Shown here: one piece after another, positions 15,185-23,578 of the stretch | Layout: the number at the start of each line of letters is the position of its first letter | Position numbering within the stretch: position 1 is the first letter of the stretch | Assembly: GCA_903901375.1 (NCBI GenBank) | Contig: CAIUQV010000248.1 | Span: 1-31,663, forward strand | Direction: 5' to 3' | Length of the DNA: 31,663 nucleotides | From: an uncultured Ignavibacteriota bacterium | Lineage (GTDB): Bacteria; Bacteroidota; Ignavibacteria; Tepidaquicellales; Tepidaquicellaceae | Position numbers and translations under genes: made by a program | Notes under the pieces: model-generated | Told to the model about the DNA's origin: nothing | The model's input: the letters and a program-made list of their open reading frames with translations, nothing else | The model's database searches: none

Positions 15185-15241
15185 TCTGACCGATTTGTGA
15201 TTACTGGTATTACGGTATTACAAATTAATATTCTTGTTTAA

Positions 15242-16135
15242 TTAAGCTTTTCTTGCAAACCAGGTTGATATTAAAACTACCAGTGTAACAGCCGCCATAC
15301 CCTCAGCCCAGAAGAATGCTATATAATCCGGAAATGCACCTATGGGCGGCGAAAGTGGCATCATATTCCTGAAAGCAGGAAAAGCAAAAAGCATTGCTGA
15401 TGCAAAAGTAAACATTGCAATTTCTATTTTTCTTCCTCTTACAACTATATCAAATATTAAAAGTAACAACATTAATATCAGAACCCACATTATTATCATT
15501 ACCAGTACAGAAAAGAACTTTGCAGATCCTGCTCTTTCAATGATTATGTTAAGTTCTGTAAAGTAGTCTGGATTATTGTTTTCCAGATTTGCATCAATTT
15601 TGTAACCTGTAACCGAGCCTGCGAAATTAATAGTGTTGTCTATACCTGTCTCTTCTTCTCCTTCAGAGGTGTTTTCGGTTTTTAAATGCTTTTGCTTTGA
15701 AGTAGTGACAACGGTTAAATCTGCTTTGTGCTTATCAAAAGGATAGTCTGTTACAAGTCCGTCATATAAATTCAGAGTTGCATCTATAGCATTAATAATT
15801 TTACCCTTCGGAAAAGTATGCTCCTGTTTGCCTGTTATAGAATTTACAAATAAATCAACTTCCTGGTTAAGAACACCTTTCTCATCTGCCAGCGATCCCT
15901 TTGGCTGAAAATCGAGCCTTACTGTCATGTCTCCTTTTATAGGATCTATTGAAACAATATATGCCATTATTTCAATGAAGTCTGTTTTGCCTTCGGGTGT
16001 TTTCTCTACGAATACCGAGCGCTTTTCTCCTTCTGACTTATATACATTGTAGGAATAAATAAATGCCGCAAAAAATAATATAATGCCGGCAATAATTATA
16101 ATCAGGTTTCTTTTGTTAAAAGTCTTTTCTTCCAT
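15242..16135 (-). CDS. Membrane protein, DUF4436-like
   Basis: A 297-residue protein with one N-terminal membrane helix (about residues 11-30), an extracytoplasmic domain to about residue 205, and three or so C-terminal helices (about 205-232, 240-260, 270-295). DUF4436-like features are IMAYIVSIDPIKGDMTVRLDF near residue 50, TDYPFDKHKADLTVV, and the C-terminal FAFPAFRNMMPLSPPIGAF with FFWAEG. The function of this family is unknown. It lies between the convergent queG and the terminator following ppdK. Confidence 0.7.
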   Translation of the reverse strand: MEEKTFNKRNLIIIIAGIILFFAAFIYSYNVYKSEGEKRSVFVEKTPEGKTDFIEIMAYIVSIDPIKGDMTVRLDFQPKGSLADEKGVLNQEVDLFVNSITGKQEHTFPKGKIINAIDATLNLYDGLVTDYPFDKHKADLTVVTTSKQKHLKTENTSEGEEETGIDNTINFAGSVTGYKIDANLENNNPDYFTELNIIIERAGSAKFFSVLVMIIMWVLILMLLLLIFDIVVRGRKIEIAMFTFASAMLFAFPAFRNMMPLSPPIGAFPDYIAFFWAEGMAAVTLVVLISTWFARKA

Positions 16136-16212
16136 GTTTGATTTATTTGTATTTTATAACAAAAGTAATAAGTAAAATGTTTGATAAAATTGTAATATTT
16201 CTTAAATAAACA

Positions 16213-16238
16213 CAAAAGGCGGGATAGCCCGCCTTTTG
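16213..16238 (-). terminator. Terminator downstream of ppdK
   Basis: A perfect 11-bp stem (CAAAAGGCGGG / CCCGCCTTTTG) encloses an ATAG loop, 23 bp beyond the ppdK stop. On the minus strand a T-rich stretch follows. It separates ppdK from the DUF4436-like gene read in the same direction. Confidence 0.8.
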
Positions 16239-16260
16239 GTAATATATGATTAGAAGTTAA

Positions 16261-19062
16261 TTATTTCTTCTTGGCTTTCTTAACTGTCTTCTTGGCTTTT
16301 TTTACAGCCTTCTTTTGCTCTTTTTTACCACCGAAGATTTCACCGTGTTTATATTCTACCGATGCTCTTGCTGCTGCAAGTCTTGCGATAGGTACTCTGA
16401 ATGGTGAACAGCTTACGTAAGCAAGTCCGAGTAAATGACAGAATTCAACTGAGTTCGGTTCTCCGCCGTGCTCTCCGCAGATTCCGAGTTTTATGTCTGG
16501 TCTTGTGGCTTTGCCTAATCTAACTGCTGTCTTCATTAATTCACCCACACCAAATCTGTCAATGACTTCAAACGGGTCATGCGGCAGTATTCTCTGTTTC
16601 AGATAGTCCGGTAGGAATCCTCCGATATCGTCGCGTGAATAACCGAATGTCATCTGAGTAAGGTCATTTGTACCGAATGAGAAAAATTGTGCATACTTTG
16701 CTATGTAGTCAGCAACGAGAGCTGCGCGTGGAATTTCAATCATTGTTCCGGTCATGCGTTTAAAACTCTTGAGCCCGAATTTTTCACATACTTCTTTGTA
16801 TACCTTTTCAATTATAGTATACTGGTGTTTCAGCTCACGCGATGTTGAAGTAACAGGTATCATAATTTCAGGAAGAGGTTTCTTGCCTTCCTTTATAAGT
16901 TCTGCTGTTGCTTCGTAGATAGCGCGAATTTGGACCTCTGTAATTTCCGGATAAGTGATTCCAAGTCTTACGCCGCGATGTCCGAGCATTGGATTGTTTT
17001 CGTGCAGTGCATCTGCTCTCTGGTTGAATTGTTCGATTGTTATTCCAAGGCTTTCTGCAAGTTTATTTCTTTCGTCTTCATTGTTAGGAACGAATTCATG
17101 AAGCGGTGGATCGAGAGTCCTTATTGTTACAGGGAATCCGTCCATTGCTTCTATTGTACCTTTCATGTCTTTCTTAATGTACGGGAAGAGTTCTTCAAGT
17201 GCAGATTTTCTTTCTGCTTCTGTGCTTGACATAATCATTTTTCTGAGAAGGAAAAGAGGCTCTTCAGAATTCTTTCCGTAAAACATATGCTCCGTACGGA
17301 AGAGACCGATACCTTCTGCTCCGAAACTTCTTGCCTTTGCTGCATCTTCAGGAGTATCTGCATTTGTACGGACTTTCATAACGCGAACCTTGTCGCAGAT
17401 TTTCATGAAGTTCGAGAAGTTTTCGTTTTCTACATCCACATCCATCATTTCGAGTTGTCCTGCATACACTGCACCCTTTGTACCATTAAGCGAAATCCAG
17501 TCTCCTTCGCGGATAATGTTTTCGCCTGCTTTAAAAAACTTATCGTGAAGCTTTACTTCGATTTCACCTGCACCTACGATACAGCATTTTCCCCAGCCGC
17601 GTGCTACAAGTGCTGCGTGTGAAGTCATACCGCCGCGTGCTGTAAGGATTGCTTCTGCTGCACGCATACCTTCTATATCTTCCGGATTTGTTTCTTCGCG
17701 GACGAGTATTACTTTCTTTCCCTGCTTGTGCCATTCAACAGCATCGTTTGCAGTAAACACCACCTGTCCTGTTGCACCGCCCGGTCCCGCCGGGAGTCCT
17801 TTTGTGAGAAGCGTAGCTGCTTTTTCTGCTGCAGGAAGAAGTACCGGATGTAAAAGTTCATCAAGCTGTTCCGGTTTAACTCTCATAACTGCTTCTTCAG
17901 CGTTTATAAGCTTTTCTTTGTACATATCTGCTGCCATCTTTACAGCTGCTGCACCGTTTCTTTTACCTACACGGCACTGAAGCATATAAAGAGTTCCTTC
18001 CTGAATAGTAAATTCCAGGTCGAGCATATCGTTATAGTGCTTTTCAAGATTAAGTTCTATTTTATGAAGCTTCTTGTAAACCTCGGGCATTGCTTCTTCG
18101 AGTGAATCAAGATGCATATTGTGTTCGTTCTTACCTACAATGTTGATTGGGTTTGGTGTTCTGATACCCGCTACAACGTCTTCGCCCTGAGCATTGACAA
18201 GCCATTCACCGTAAAAATAATTTTCACCCGTTGCAGGATTACGTGTAAATGCTACGCCTGTTGCAGATGAATCACCCATATTTCCGAATACCATTGACTG
18301 AACGTTTACAGCTGTACCCCATTCATCGGGAATACCTTCAATTCTTCTGTATGAGATTGCTCTCTTGCCATTCCAGCTTGAAAAGACTGCACCGACTGCA
18401 CCCCACAGTTGTTCCATAGCATCTTCAGGGAAAGGTCTTCCAAGAACTTCAAGAACTTTATTCTTATAAATAACAACAAGTTCTTTAAGGTCTTCTGCTG
18501 AAAGGTCTGTATCGAGCTTATAGCCTTTTGATTCTTTCATTCTATGCAGTTCTTTTTCGAGCTGCTGGCGAACACCCTGTCCTTCTGCTGGTTCAATACC
18601 TGCGGCCTTTTCCATAACCACGTCTGAATACATCTGAATAAGTCTGCGTTGTGAATCGTAAACAAACCTTGCATTTCCTGTTTTATTTATCAAACCTTCG
18701 CGTGTGATATCATTAAGTCCTACGTTCAACACTGTCTCCATCATTCCCGGCATTGAACTTCTTGCACCTGAACGAACAGAAACGAGTAACGGATTATCCT
18801 TGTCTCCGAATACAGCACCCATTTCTTTTTCAGTTTTTGCGAGTGCTTTTAAAACCTGTTCTTTTAATTCTTTTGGATATTTCTTCTTATTTTTGTAATA
18901 AGCAGTACAAACTTCGGTGGAGATTGTGAAACCTGCGGGAACCGGTAATCCAATATTAACCATTTCTGCAAGGTTAGCACCTTTTCCTCCGAGTAAAGTT
19001 TTCATATTTGCTTTACCGTCAGCTTTTTTTCCGCCGAAATAATAAACATATTTTGTAGGCAT
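16261..19062 (-). CDS. ppdK: Pyruvate, phosphate dikinase with lysine-rich tail
   Basis: A 933-residue PPDK that interconverts pyruvate, ATP and phosphate with phosphoenolpyruvate, AMP and pyrophosphate. The N-terminal nucleotide domain starts VYYFGGKKADGKANMKTLLG. The phospho-carrier domain has the catalytic GGMTSHAALVARGW (His482, with Thr480 as the usual regulatory site). The C-terminal TIM barrel has GTNDLTQMTFGYSRDD and the catalytic cysteine in LGICGEHGGEP. The last 21 residues contain 13 lysines and are an extra tail. The gene stands alone with its own terminator. It probably supports gluconeogenesis or pyrophosphate-linked glycolysis. Confidence 0.96.
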   Translation of the reverse strand: MPTKYVYYFGGKKADGKANMKTLLGGKGANLAEMVNIGLPVPAGFTISTEVCTAYYKNKKKYPKELKEQVLKALAKTEKEMGAVFGDKDNPLLVSVRSGARSSMPGMMETVLNVGLNDITREGLINKTGNARFVYDSQRRLIQMYSDVVMEKAAGIEPAEGQGVRQQLEKELHRMKESKGYKLDTDLSAEDLKELVVIYKNKVLEVLGRPFPEDAMEQLWGAVGAVFSSWNGKRAISYRRIEGIPDEWGTAVNVQSMVFGNMGDSSATGVAFTRNPATGENYFYGEWLVNAQGEDVVAGIRTPNPINIVGKNEHNMHLDSLEEAMPEVYKKLHKIELNLEKHYNDMLDLEFTIQEGTLYMLQCRVGKRNGAAAVKMAADMYKEKLINAEEAVMRVKPEQLDELLHPVLLPAAEKAATLLTKGLPAGPGGATGQVVFTANDAVEWHKQGKKVILVREETNPEDIEGMRAAEAILTARGGMTSHAALVARGWGKCCIVGAGEIEVKLHDKFFKAGENIIREGDWISLNGTKGAVYAGQLEMMDVDVENENFSNFMKICDKVRVMKVRTNADTPEDAAKARSFGAEGIGLFRTEHMFYGKNSEEPLFLLRKMIMSSTEAERKSALEELFPYIKKDMKGTIEAMDGFPVTIRTLDPPLHEFVPNNEDERNKLAESLGITIEQFNQRADALHENNPMLGHRGVRLGITYPEITEVQIRAIYEATAELIKEGKKPLPEIMIPVTSTSRELKHQYTIIEKVYKEVCEKFGLKSFKRMTGTMIEIPRAALVADYIAKYAQFFSFGTNDLTQMTFGYSRDDIGGFLPDYLKQRILPHDPFEVIDRFGVGELMKTAVRLGKATRPDIKLGICGEHGGEPNSVEFCHLLGLAYVSCSPFRVPIARLAAARASVEYKHGEIFGGKKEQKKAVKKAKKTVKKAKKK

Positions 19063-19308
19063 AAAAGTAAGTCCTATTTAATTTTTTTGAAAAGTATTAA
19101 CAAAATTACGCATTATAAACATCAGATTACAGGGGAAAATTTGTAAATATTCTGCGTTTCTGGCAATTTTTCATTAAAAACGGCTAATCAGACAGCTTTC
19201 CCCGTACTTTATCTTTCCAATAATATTCTTGAAAATTGCTTTACATTTATTGCACTTCTAAACAAAATCCTTTTTGTTAAGTTATGTTGTTTAATTAAAT
19301 ATTAATTT

Positions 19309-19890
19309 ATGATTTTATTCCTTCATGGGTTTGCAAGTGCGGGAAATGCAACAAAGGCAGAAGCTCTGAGACAGTTTTGTTTAAAGAATCAAATTAATCA
19401 GGAGTTTATTTCACCGGACTTGCCCGTCGAACCGGTAAAAGCAATTAAACTGATAGAAGATATTTTAAAATCTGCTGACAATAAATCTACTGTTTTTGGC
19501 AGCAGCCTTGGTGGTTATTATGCAATGTGGGCAGGTGTTAAGTATAACACAAATATTGTTCTGATTAATCCTGCCGTTGAAGCTTATATAGATTTAAGAG
19601 ATGTTATTGGGTGGAATAAAAATTATCAGACAGGTGAAGATTTCGAATTTAAAGAAGAGTACGTTAATCAGCTAAAAGAAATGTCTGCGGAAATAGATTT
19701 TAGCAGCTATTCTAAAGAGAAACTTCTTCTTATGCTTGCCGAAGACGATGATTTGCTCGATTACAGAAGAGCGCTGAATTACTTTGGTAAAAACTACGGT
19801 AAATTAATACTGGAAAAAGAATCGGGTCATAGTTTCACAAAGTTTGGAGATAACCTGAATTCTGTTTTTGAATATTTTAATATCAGATAA
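19309..19890 (+). CDS. YqiA/YcfP-family alpha/beta-fold esterase
   Basis: A 193-residue protein opening directly with the oxyanion motif FLHGFASAGNATKAEAL. The nucleophile elbow is GSSLGG (Ser66). A catalytic acid is likely in AEDDDLLDY (about 144-151), and the histidine is His174 in SGHSFTKF. This matches the small YqiA-like hydrolases, for which general esterase activity is known but no physiological substrate is clear. It is divergent from ppdK with a 246-bp spacer and followed by a strong terminator. Confidence 0.82.
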   Translation: MILFLHGFASAGNATKAEALRQFCLKNQINQEFISPDLPVEPVKAIKLIEDILKSADNKSTVFGSSLGGYYAMWAGVKYNTNIVLINPAVEAYIDLRDVIGWNKNYQTGEDFEFKEEYVNQLKEMSAEIDFSSYSKEKLLLMLAEDDDLLDYRRALNYFGKNYGKLILEKESGHSFTKFGDNLNSVFEYFNIR

Positions 19891-19893
19891 ACA

Positions 19894-19923
19894 AAAAGGC
19901 TTTCACTTAAATGAAAGCCTTTT
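19894..19923. terminator. Bidirectional terminator between esterase and Asp-box protein genes
   Basis: A perfect 12-bp stem (AAAAGGCTTTCA / TGAAAGCCTTTT) has a 6-nt loop and T-runs at both ends. It starts 3 bp after the esterase stop and lies 20 bp beyond the end of the convergent secreted-protein gene. Confidence 0.85.
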
Positions 19924-19943
19924 CATTAAATCCATAATACACT

Positions 19944-21635
19944 TTATTTTATTAACATCATTTTCTTAATGCTTTCAAACCCTCCGGTTTGCAGTTTGTA
20001 AAAGTAAACCCCGCTTGAAAGTTTGCTTGCATCAAAAGTGACTTCATAAGTCCCGGCGTTATAATTGCCATTTACTAATTCGGAAATCAGCGACCCTCTT
20101 GAATCATATACCATCAGTTTTACAAACCCCGATTTTTTAATATCAAACTTTATCTTTGTAACAGGATTAAACGGGTTTGGATAATTTTGTGACAAACTAT
20201 AATTCTCAGGCGTCTTAGTCGATATGGGATTTATTCCTACGGATAAGTCAATTACCGCAGTATAGATTTCCTGATTACTGCCCCCGGCTCTCTGGTCAGT
20301 CCAGACCGTTGCAACCCTGCTTCCTGAATAATCCACATTAATGTAATCACCAAACCTTACATCAGAATTAGGAGACGAAGCAGTGAAATTAGTAGAGCTT
20401 AATCTTTCATTAATAAAGGTAAGACCGCCGTCAGTGGAACGTGCAAGCCAGGCATCGATTATGTTTGTACTTGTTGAATTTCTTGAATCATAATAAAGTA
20501 TGGCAATGTTTCCCTGCTCGTTAACTGAGATCCATGGCCAGCATTGTAGTTTTCCGTTGCCTACCGCATCATCATTAACTCTCACGGGAGTTGACCAGTT
20601 ATTTCCTCCGTTAGTTGACCTGATTAAAAATATGTCAGGGTCGCCGTTTCTTGCATCGCACCATACCGTATACAAATAACCATTTCTTGGTCCGCCCGAT
20701 AAGTCGCAGTCTATAGACGGAAAAGTAACTCCGCTGCTTGAGATCGTTATATTGGGAGAAAGACCTTGTGCGATGTTTGCTTCGGTTCCGAAAGACGCTC
20801 CCCCATTCGTGGATTTGTTAAAATAAATTATGTCCTGAGTAGCTGTTCCGCCTACCCATACCACATAAACTTCTCCGTTAGGTCCTATGGCAGGATCAGA
20901 GCCCTGTACACCTCCGCCGCTGCTTACTTGTACCGGAGATGACCAGTTAACTCCACCGTTTGTGGATTTTGTACAAAGTATTCCTGGAGGCGTACCAAAC
21001 CTTGTCCAGCTTATGTATAAATTATTTTTGTAGGGACTGCTTCCTTTTGTAAGGTCGCAGATCATCCATTCCTTATCCTCGTCGTTTGCACCGCCGCCCT
21101 GAACAAAATAGTAAGTGCCAAACGTTGCACCTCCGTCAGTAGATTTAAAAACAACTAAATCCAGTGCTCCTGCAGATGTCAAAGAAACTGTCGCAACGTA
21201 AAAATTACCATTGGTGTCTGATACCACAACAGGGTCACTTGCCAGAGGATGATTTGGGTCCAGCGCGGGTATTAACTGACTGGGAGACCAGGTCGTTCCG
21301 CCGTCTGTAGAATATGTATAACCTATTCGTCTTAAAGCAGGCGACACACCCGTTCTGAAGTCTCTCCAGGCAGCAAGTACTTTGTTCGGGTATTTGGCAT
21401 TAAACTTAACTGATGGCTCATTCTGTGGAAAACTATCGCGCGATAAGTTATAATTCACGTATGGATAAGGTAACTGAGAATACCCGTCTCTTGGGGATTC
21501 GGGAATGTTTGAAATTATAACATTACCTCTGTCAAAATCGTGTGGCTTTGAAAACCTTATATTTTGAGAGATAGATGTGTTTGCTGTTAACAGTATAATT
21601 GTTAACAATAATGATAGAGTAAAAATGTTTTTCAT
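19944..21635 (-). CDS. Secreted Asp-box (BNR/sialidase-fold) protein with T9SS sorting domain
   Basis: A 563-residue exported protein. It has a signal peptide (residues 1-23, ending SISQ) and a beta-propeller with six Asp-box motifs from about residue 108 to 400 (STDGGTTWSPS, STDGGATF, STNGGVNWSSP, STNGGASF, STNGGNNWSTP, STDGGLTF). The last 86 or so residues are a type IX secretion sorting domain: SLSQNYPNPFNPVTKIKFDI, GTYEVTFDASKLSSGVYFYKL, ending KKMMLIK. The sialidase-like fold alone does not imply sialidase activity, since the usual catalytic Arg triad and FRIP motif were not seen. Likely exported or attached to the cell surface. Confidence 0.88.
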   Translation of the reverse strand: MKNIFTLSLLLTIILLTANTSISQNIRFSKPHDFDRGNVIISNIPESPRDGYSQLPYPYVNYNLSRDSFPQNEPSVKFNAKYPNKVLAAWRDFRTGVSPALRRIGYTYSTDGGTTWSPSQLIPALDPNHPLASDPVVVSDTNGNFYVATVSLTSAGALDLVVFKSTDGGATFGTYYFVQGGGANDEDKEWMICDLTKGSSPYKNNLYISWTRFGTPPGILCTKSTNGGVNWSSPVQVSSGGGVQGSDPAIGPNGEVYVVWVGGTATQDIIYFNKSTNGGASFGTEANIAQGLSPNITISSSGVTFPSIDCDLSGGPRNGYLYTVWCDARNGDPDIFLIRSTNGGNNWSTPVRVNDDAVGNGKLQCWPWISVNEQGNIAILYYDSRNSTSTNIIDAWLARSTDGGLTFINERLSSTNFTASSPNSDVRFGDYINVDYSGSRVATVWTDQRAGGSNQEIYTAVIDLSVGINPISTKTPENYSLSQNYPNPFNPVTKIKFDIKKSGFVKLMVYDSRGSLISELVNGNYNAGTYEVTFDASKLSSGVYFYKLQTGGFESIKKMMLIK

Positions 21636-21702
21636 AGTTTTTAATTTTGAATAATGTAATTAAAAAGCACCGATTGTTAAAGTGATTTGAGTTGTATAAA
21701 AC

Positions 21703-22332
21703 TTATAAACTGCCCGTATCTTCTATTTTTAAAACTCTGTTGATAAGTTCAAAGGAAAACCCTTTGGATAGAAGGTGTCTGTAACATTTTTGTTTTATTT
21801 CAAGAGAAGTCTTTCCTTTCGCTTTCTTTTTGTACTTTGTGTAAAGTTCCTGTGCTTTTTGAAATTCGGTTTCATCGGAGTAATTTTCGTCAACTGTCTT
21901 TTCGGATGTTTCTTTGCCTATTCCTTTCTGTGCAAGTTTTATCTTTAAACTTCTTTTGCCTTCCGGTTTCAGGCTTACTTTGCTCTCTACGAACATCTTT
22001 GCATATTGTTCGTCGTTTATAAACTTAAATTCTTTTAAAGATTCTATAATCGTATCTATAGAAGCCTCAGAAAGTTTGTGGCTTTTTAATTTACCCCTTA
22101 CTTCTTTCTCGCTTCTTGGTTTGAAATTAAGAAATCTGTATGCAACCTTTTTGCCGAAGTTAATTTCATCATAACTCTTAAACTCCTCTGCCTGTTTTTC
22201 GTCTATTGAATCTTTAACCCGTAATCCGAAATGATATATGCTCTCCCTGTACAAGCCAAATGCATAAACGCCGTCTAAAAATATATTATAGCGGCCTTTT
22301 TTCTTTTGCTCTTCTATAGAGGTTATTATCAA
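21703..22332 (-). CDS. recX: Recombination regulator RecX
   Basis: A RecX-family protein of 209 residues from a TTG at 22332 (IITSIEEQKKKGRYNIFLDG), or 220 from a TTG at 22365. I prefer the shorter form because the upstream TTG lies inside a 14-bp terminator-like stem, and RecX proteins usually begin just before the ITxIExQKK segment. Three-helix repeats are visible in RFLNFKPRSEKEVRGKLKS, LKEFKFINDEQYAKMFVESK and LLSKGFSFELINRVLK. RecX binds RecA filaments and limits their activity. The gene follows recA on the same strand, separated by the hairpin. Confidence 0.85.
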   Translation of the reverse strand: MIITSIEEQKKKGRYNIFLDGVYAFGLYRESIYHFGLRVKDSIDEKQAEEFKSYDEINFGKKVAYRFLNFKPRSEKEVRGKLKSHKLSEASIDTIIESLKEFKFINDEQYAKMFVESKVSLKPEGKRSLKIKLAQKGIGKETSEKTVDENYSDETEFQKAQELYTKYKKKAKGKTSLEIKQKCYRHLLSKGFSFELINRVLKIEDTGSL

Positions 22333-22360
22333 ACCGTATTTAAGTTTGGTTTTAAAATAG

Positions 22361-22391
22361 CTCAAGCTCTTTCATGTTGAAAGAGCTTGAG
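22361..22391 (-). terminator. Hairpin between recA and recX (terminator or attenuator)
   Basis: A perfect 14-bp inverted repeat (CTCAAGCTCTTTCA / TGAAAGAGCTTGAG) encloses a 3-nt loop. On the minus strand it starts 20 bp after the recA stop and is followed by CTATTTTAAAA, a weak T-run. It probably ends most recA transcripts and lets some continue into recX, as known for the E. coli recA-recX hairpin. Confidence 0.75.
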
Positions 22392-22411
22392 GATTTATAG
22401 TCTGTTTAAAA

Positions 22412-23467
22412 CTATTTCTTCTTGTCTTTTACTGTTTCTTCTTTTCCGTTTGTTTCTGCTGCGGCTTCACCATTGCCGATTCCCAGAAGAGTTTTCACTT
22501 CTGCGAGTAATTTATCATACATTGCCGGCTCATCCATAAGAAGTTTCTTTAGTCCGTCTCTGCCCTGTACCCTGTTTTCTCCGTAGGTAAACCAGGCGCC
22601 GCCTTTCTTTATAACTTCCTTGTTTACCGCTATGTCTATTAAATCACCTGTCTTGGAAATTCCTTCATTATAAATAATATCAAATTCCACCTCTTTAAAT
22701 GGCGGTGCAACTTTATTCTTTACTATCTTCACCTTTGTCCTGTTTCCAATCACGTCCGTACCATCTTTAATAGCGGCTATTCTTCTGATGTCCATTCTTA
22801 ATGATGCATAGAACTTTAGTGCCTTTCCACCGGTTGTCGTTTCTGGGCTTCCAAACATAACACCAATCTTATCTCTCAGTTGGTTTGTAAAAATAAGTAC
22901 TACATTTGATTTTGAAACAGCTGCCGTTAATTTTCTGAGTGCCTGCGACATAAGCCTTGCCTGCATTCCCATAACGGCATCTCCCATTTCTCCCTCAATT
23001 TCTGCCCTTGGTGTTAATGCTGCAACTGAGTCAACTACTATCACGTCAAGAGCATTACTTCTCACAAGAGTTTCACAGATTTCGAGTGCCTGTTCGCCGT
23101 ATTCCGGTTGCGAAACAAGTAAATTGCCTATATCAACTCCGAGTTTCTGTGCGTAGCTTGTGTCGAGTGCATGCTCTGTATCAATAAAAGCTGCAAGCCC
23201 TCCGGTTTTTTGTGCCTCAGCAATTATGTGGAGACAAACTGTGGTTTTACCTGACGATTCAGGTCCGTATATTTCCATTATTCTGCCGCGTGGTACTCCG
23301 CCTATTCCCAGTGCAGCGTCAAGCGAGATTGAACCAGTTGATATTGCCTCAATCTTTGCAGCGGGTTTGTCGCCTAGCTTCATTATAGAACCCTTGCCGT
23401 GGTCTTTTTCTATTTGTTCTATCGCCATGTCAAGCGATTTTATCCTCATTACTTTGTCATCTGCCAT
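22412..23467 (-). CDS. recA: Recombinase RecA
   Basis: A 351-residue RecA, the strand-exchange protein of homologous recombination and inducer of the SOS response. Walker A is GPESSGKTT, Walker B is LDVIVVDSVAAL. The L1 region is EGEMGDAVMGMQARLMSQ and the L2 region is MFGSPETTTGGKALKFYAS. It begins SLDMAIEQIEKDHGKGSIM after a short leader and has the usual length. The C-terminus is acidic then ends VKDKKK. No recognisable LexA box was found upstream, but a dyad at 23530-23548 lies 63 bp ahead of the ATG. Confidence 0.97.
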   Translation of the reverse strand: MADDKVMRIKSLDMAIEQIEKDHGKGSIMKLGDKPAAKIEAISTGSISLDAALGIGGVPRGRIMEIYGPESSGKTTVCLHIIAEAQKTGGLAAFIDTEHALDTSYAQKLGVDIGNLLVSQPEYGEQALEICETLVRSNALDVIVVDSVAALTPRAEIEGEMGDAVMGMQARLMSQALRKLTAAVSKSNVVLIFTNQLRDKIGVMFGSPETTTGGKALKFYASLRMDIRRIAAIKDGTDVIGNRTKVKIVKNKVAPPFKEVEFDIIYNEGISKTGDLIDIAVNKEVIKKGGAWFTYGENRVQGRDGLKKLLMDEPAMYDKLLAEVKTLLGIGNGEAAAETNGKEETVKDKKK

Positions 23468-23529
23468 TGTTATAATTTTAAGTTTTTAAATTCGTTTGTT
23501 ACAAATATAGCCACCCTTAACAGAAAAAC

Positions 23530-23548
23530 ATTATCATTTGATGATAAT
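23530..23548. terminator. AT-rich dyad between the FG-GAP gene and recA
   Basis: ATTATCAT and ATGATAAT form a perfect 8-bp stem with a TTG loop. It has eight T's on its plus-strand side and GTTTTT on its minus-strand side. It could end the secreted-protein transcript, whose stop is 31 bp away, as a weak terminator. It could also be a dimeric operator controlling recA. Confidence 0.4.
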
Positions 23549-23578
23549 TTTTTTGGACTTAAAAATAGCTATTTAAAA

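Noticed and set aside
15185..15241. Hairpin-like GGTATTAC direct repeat between queG and the DUF4436-like gene
   Set aside because: The two halves pair imperfectly and no proper T-run follows; it is a short tandem repeat rather than a convincing terminator.
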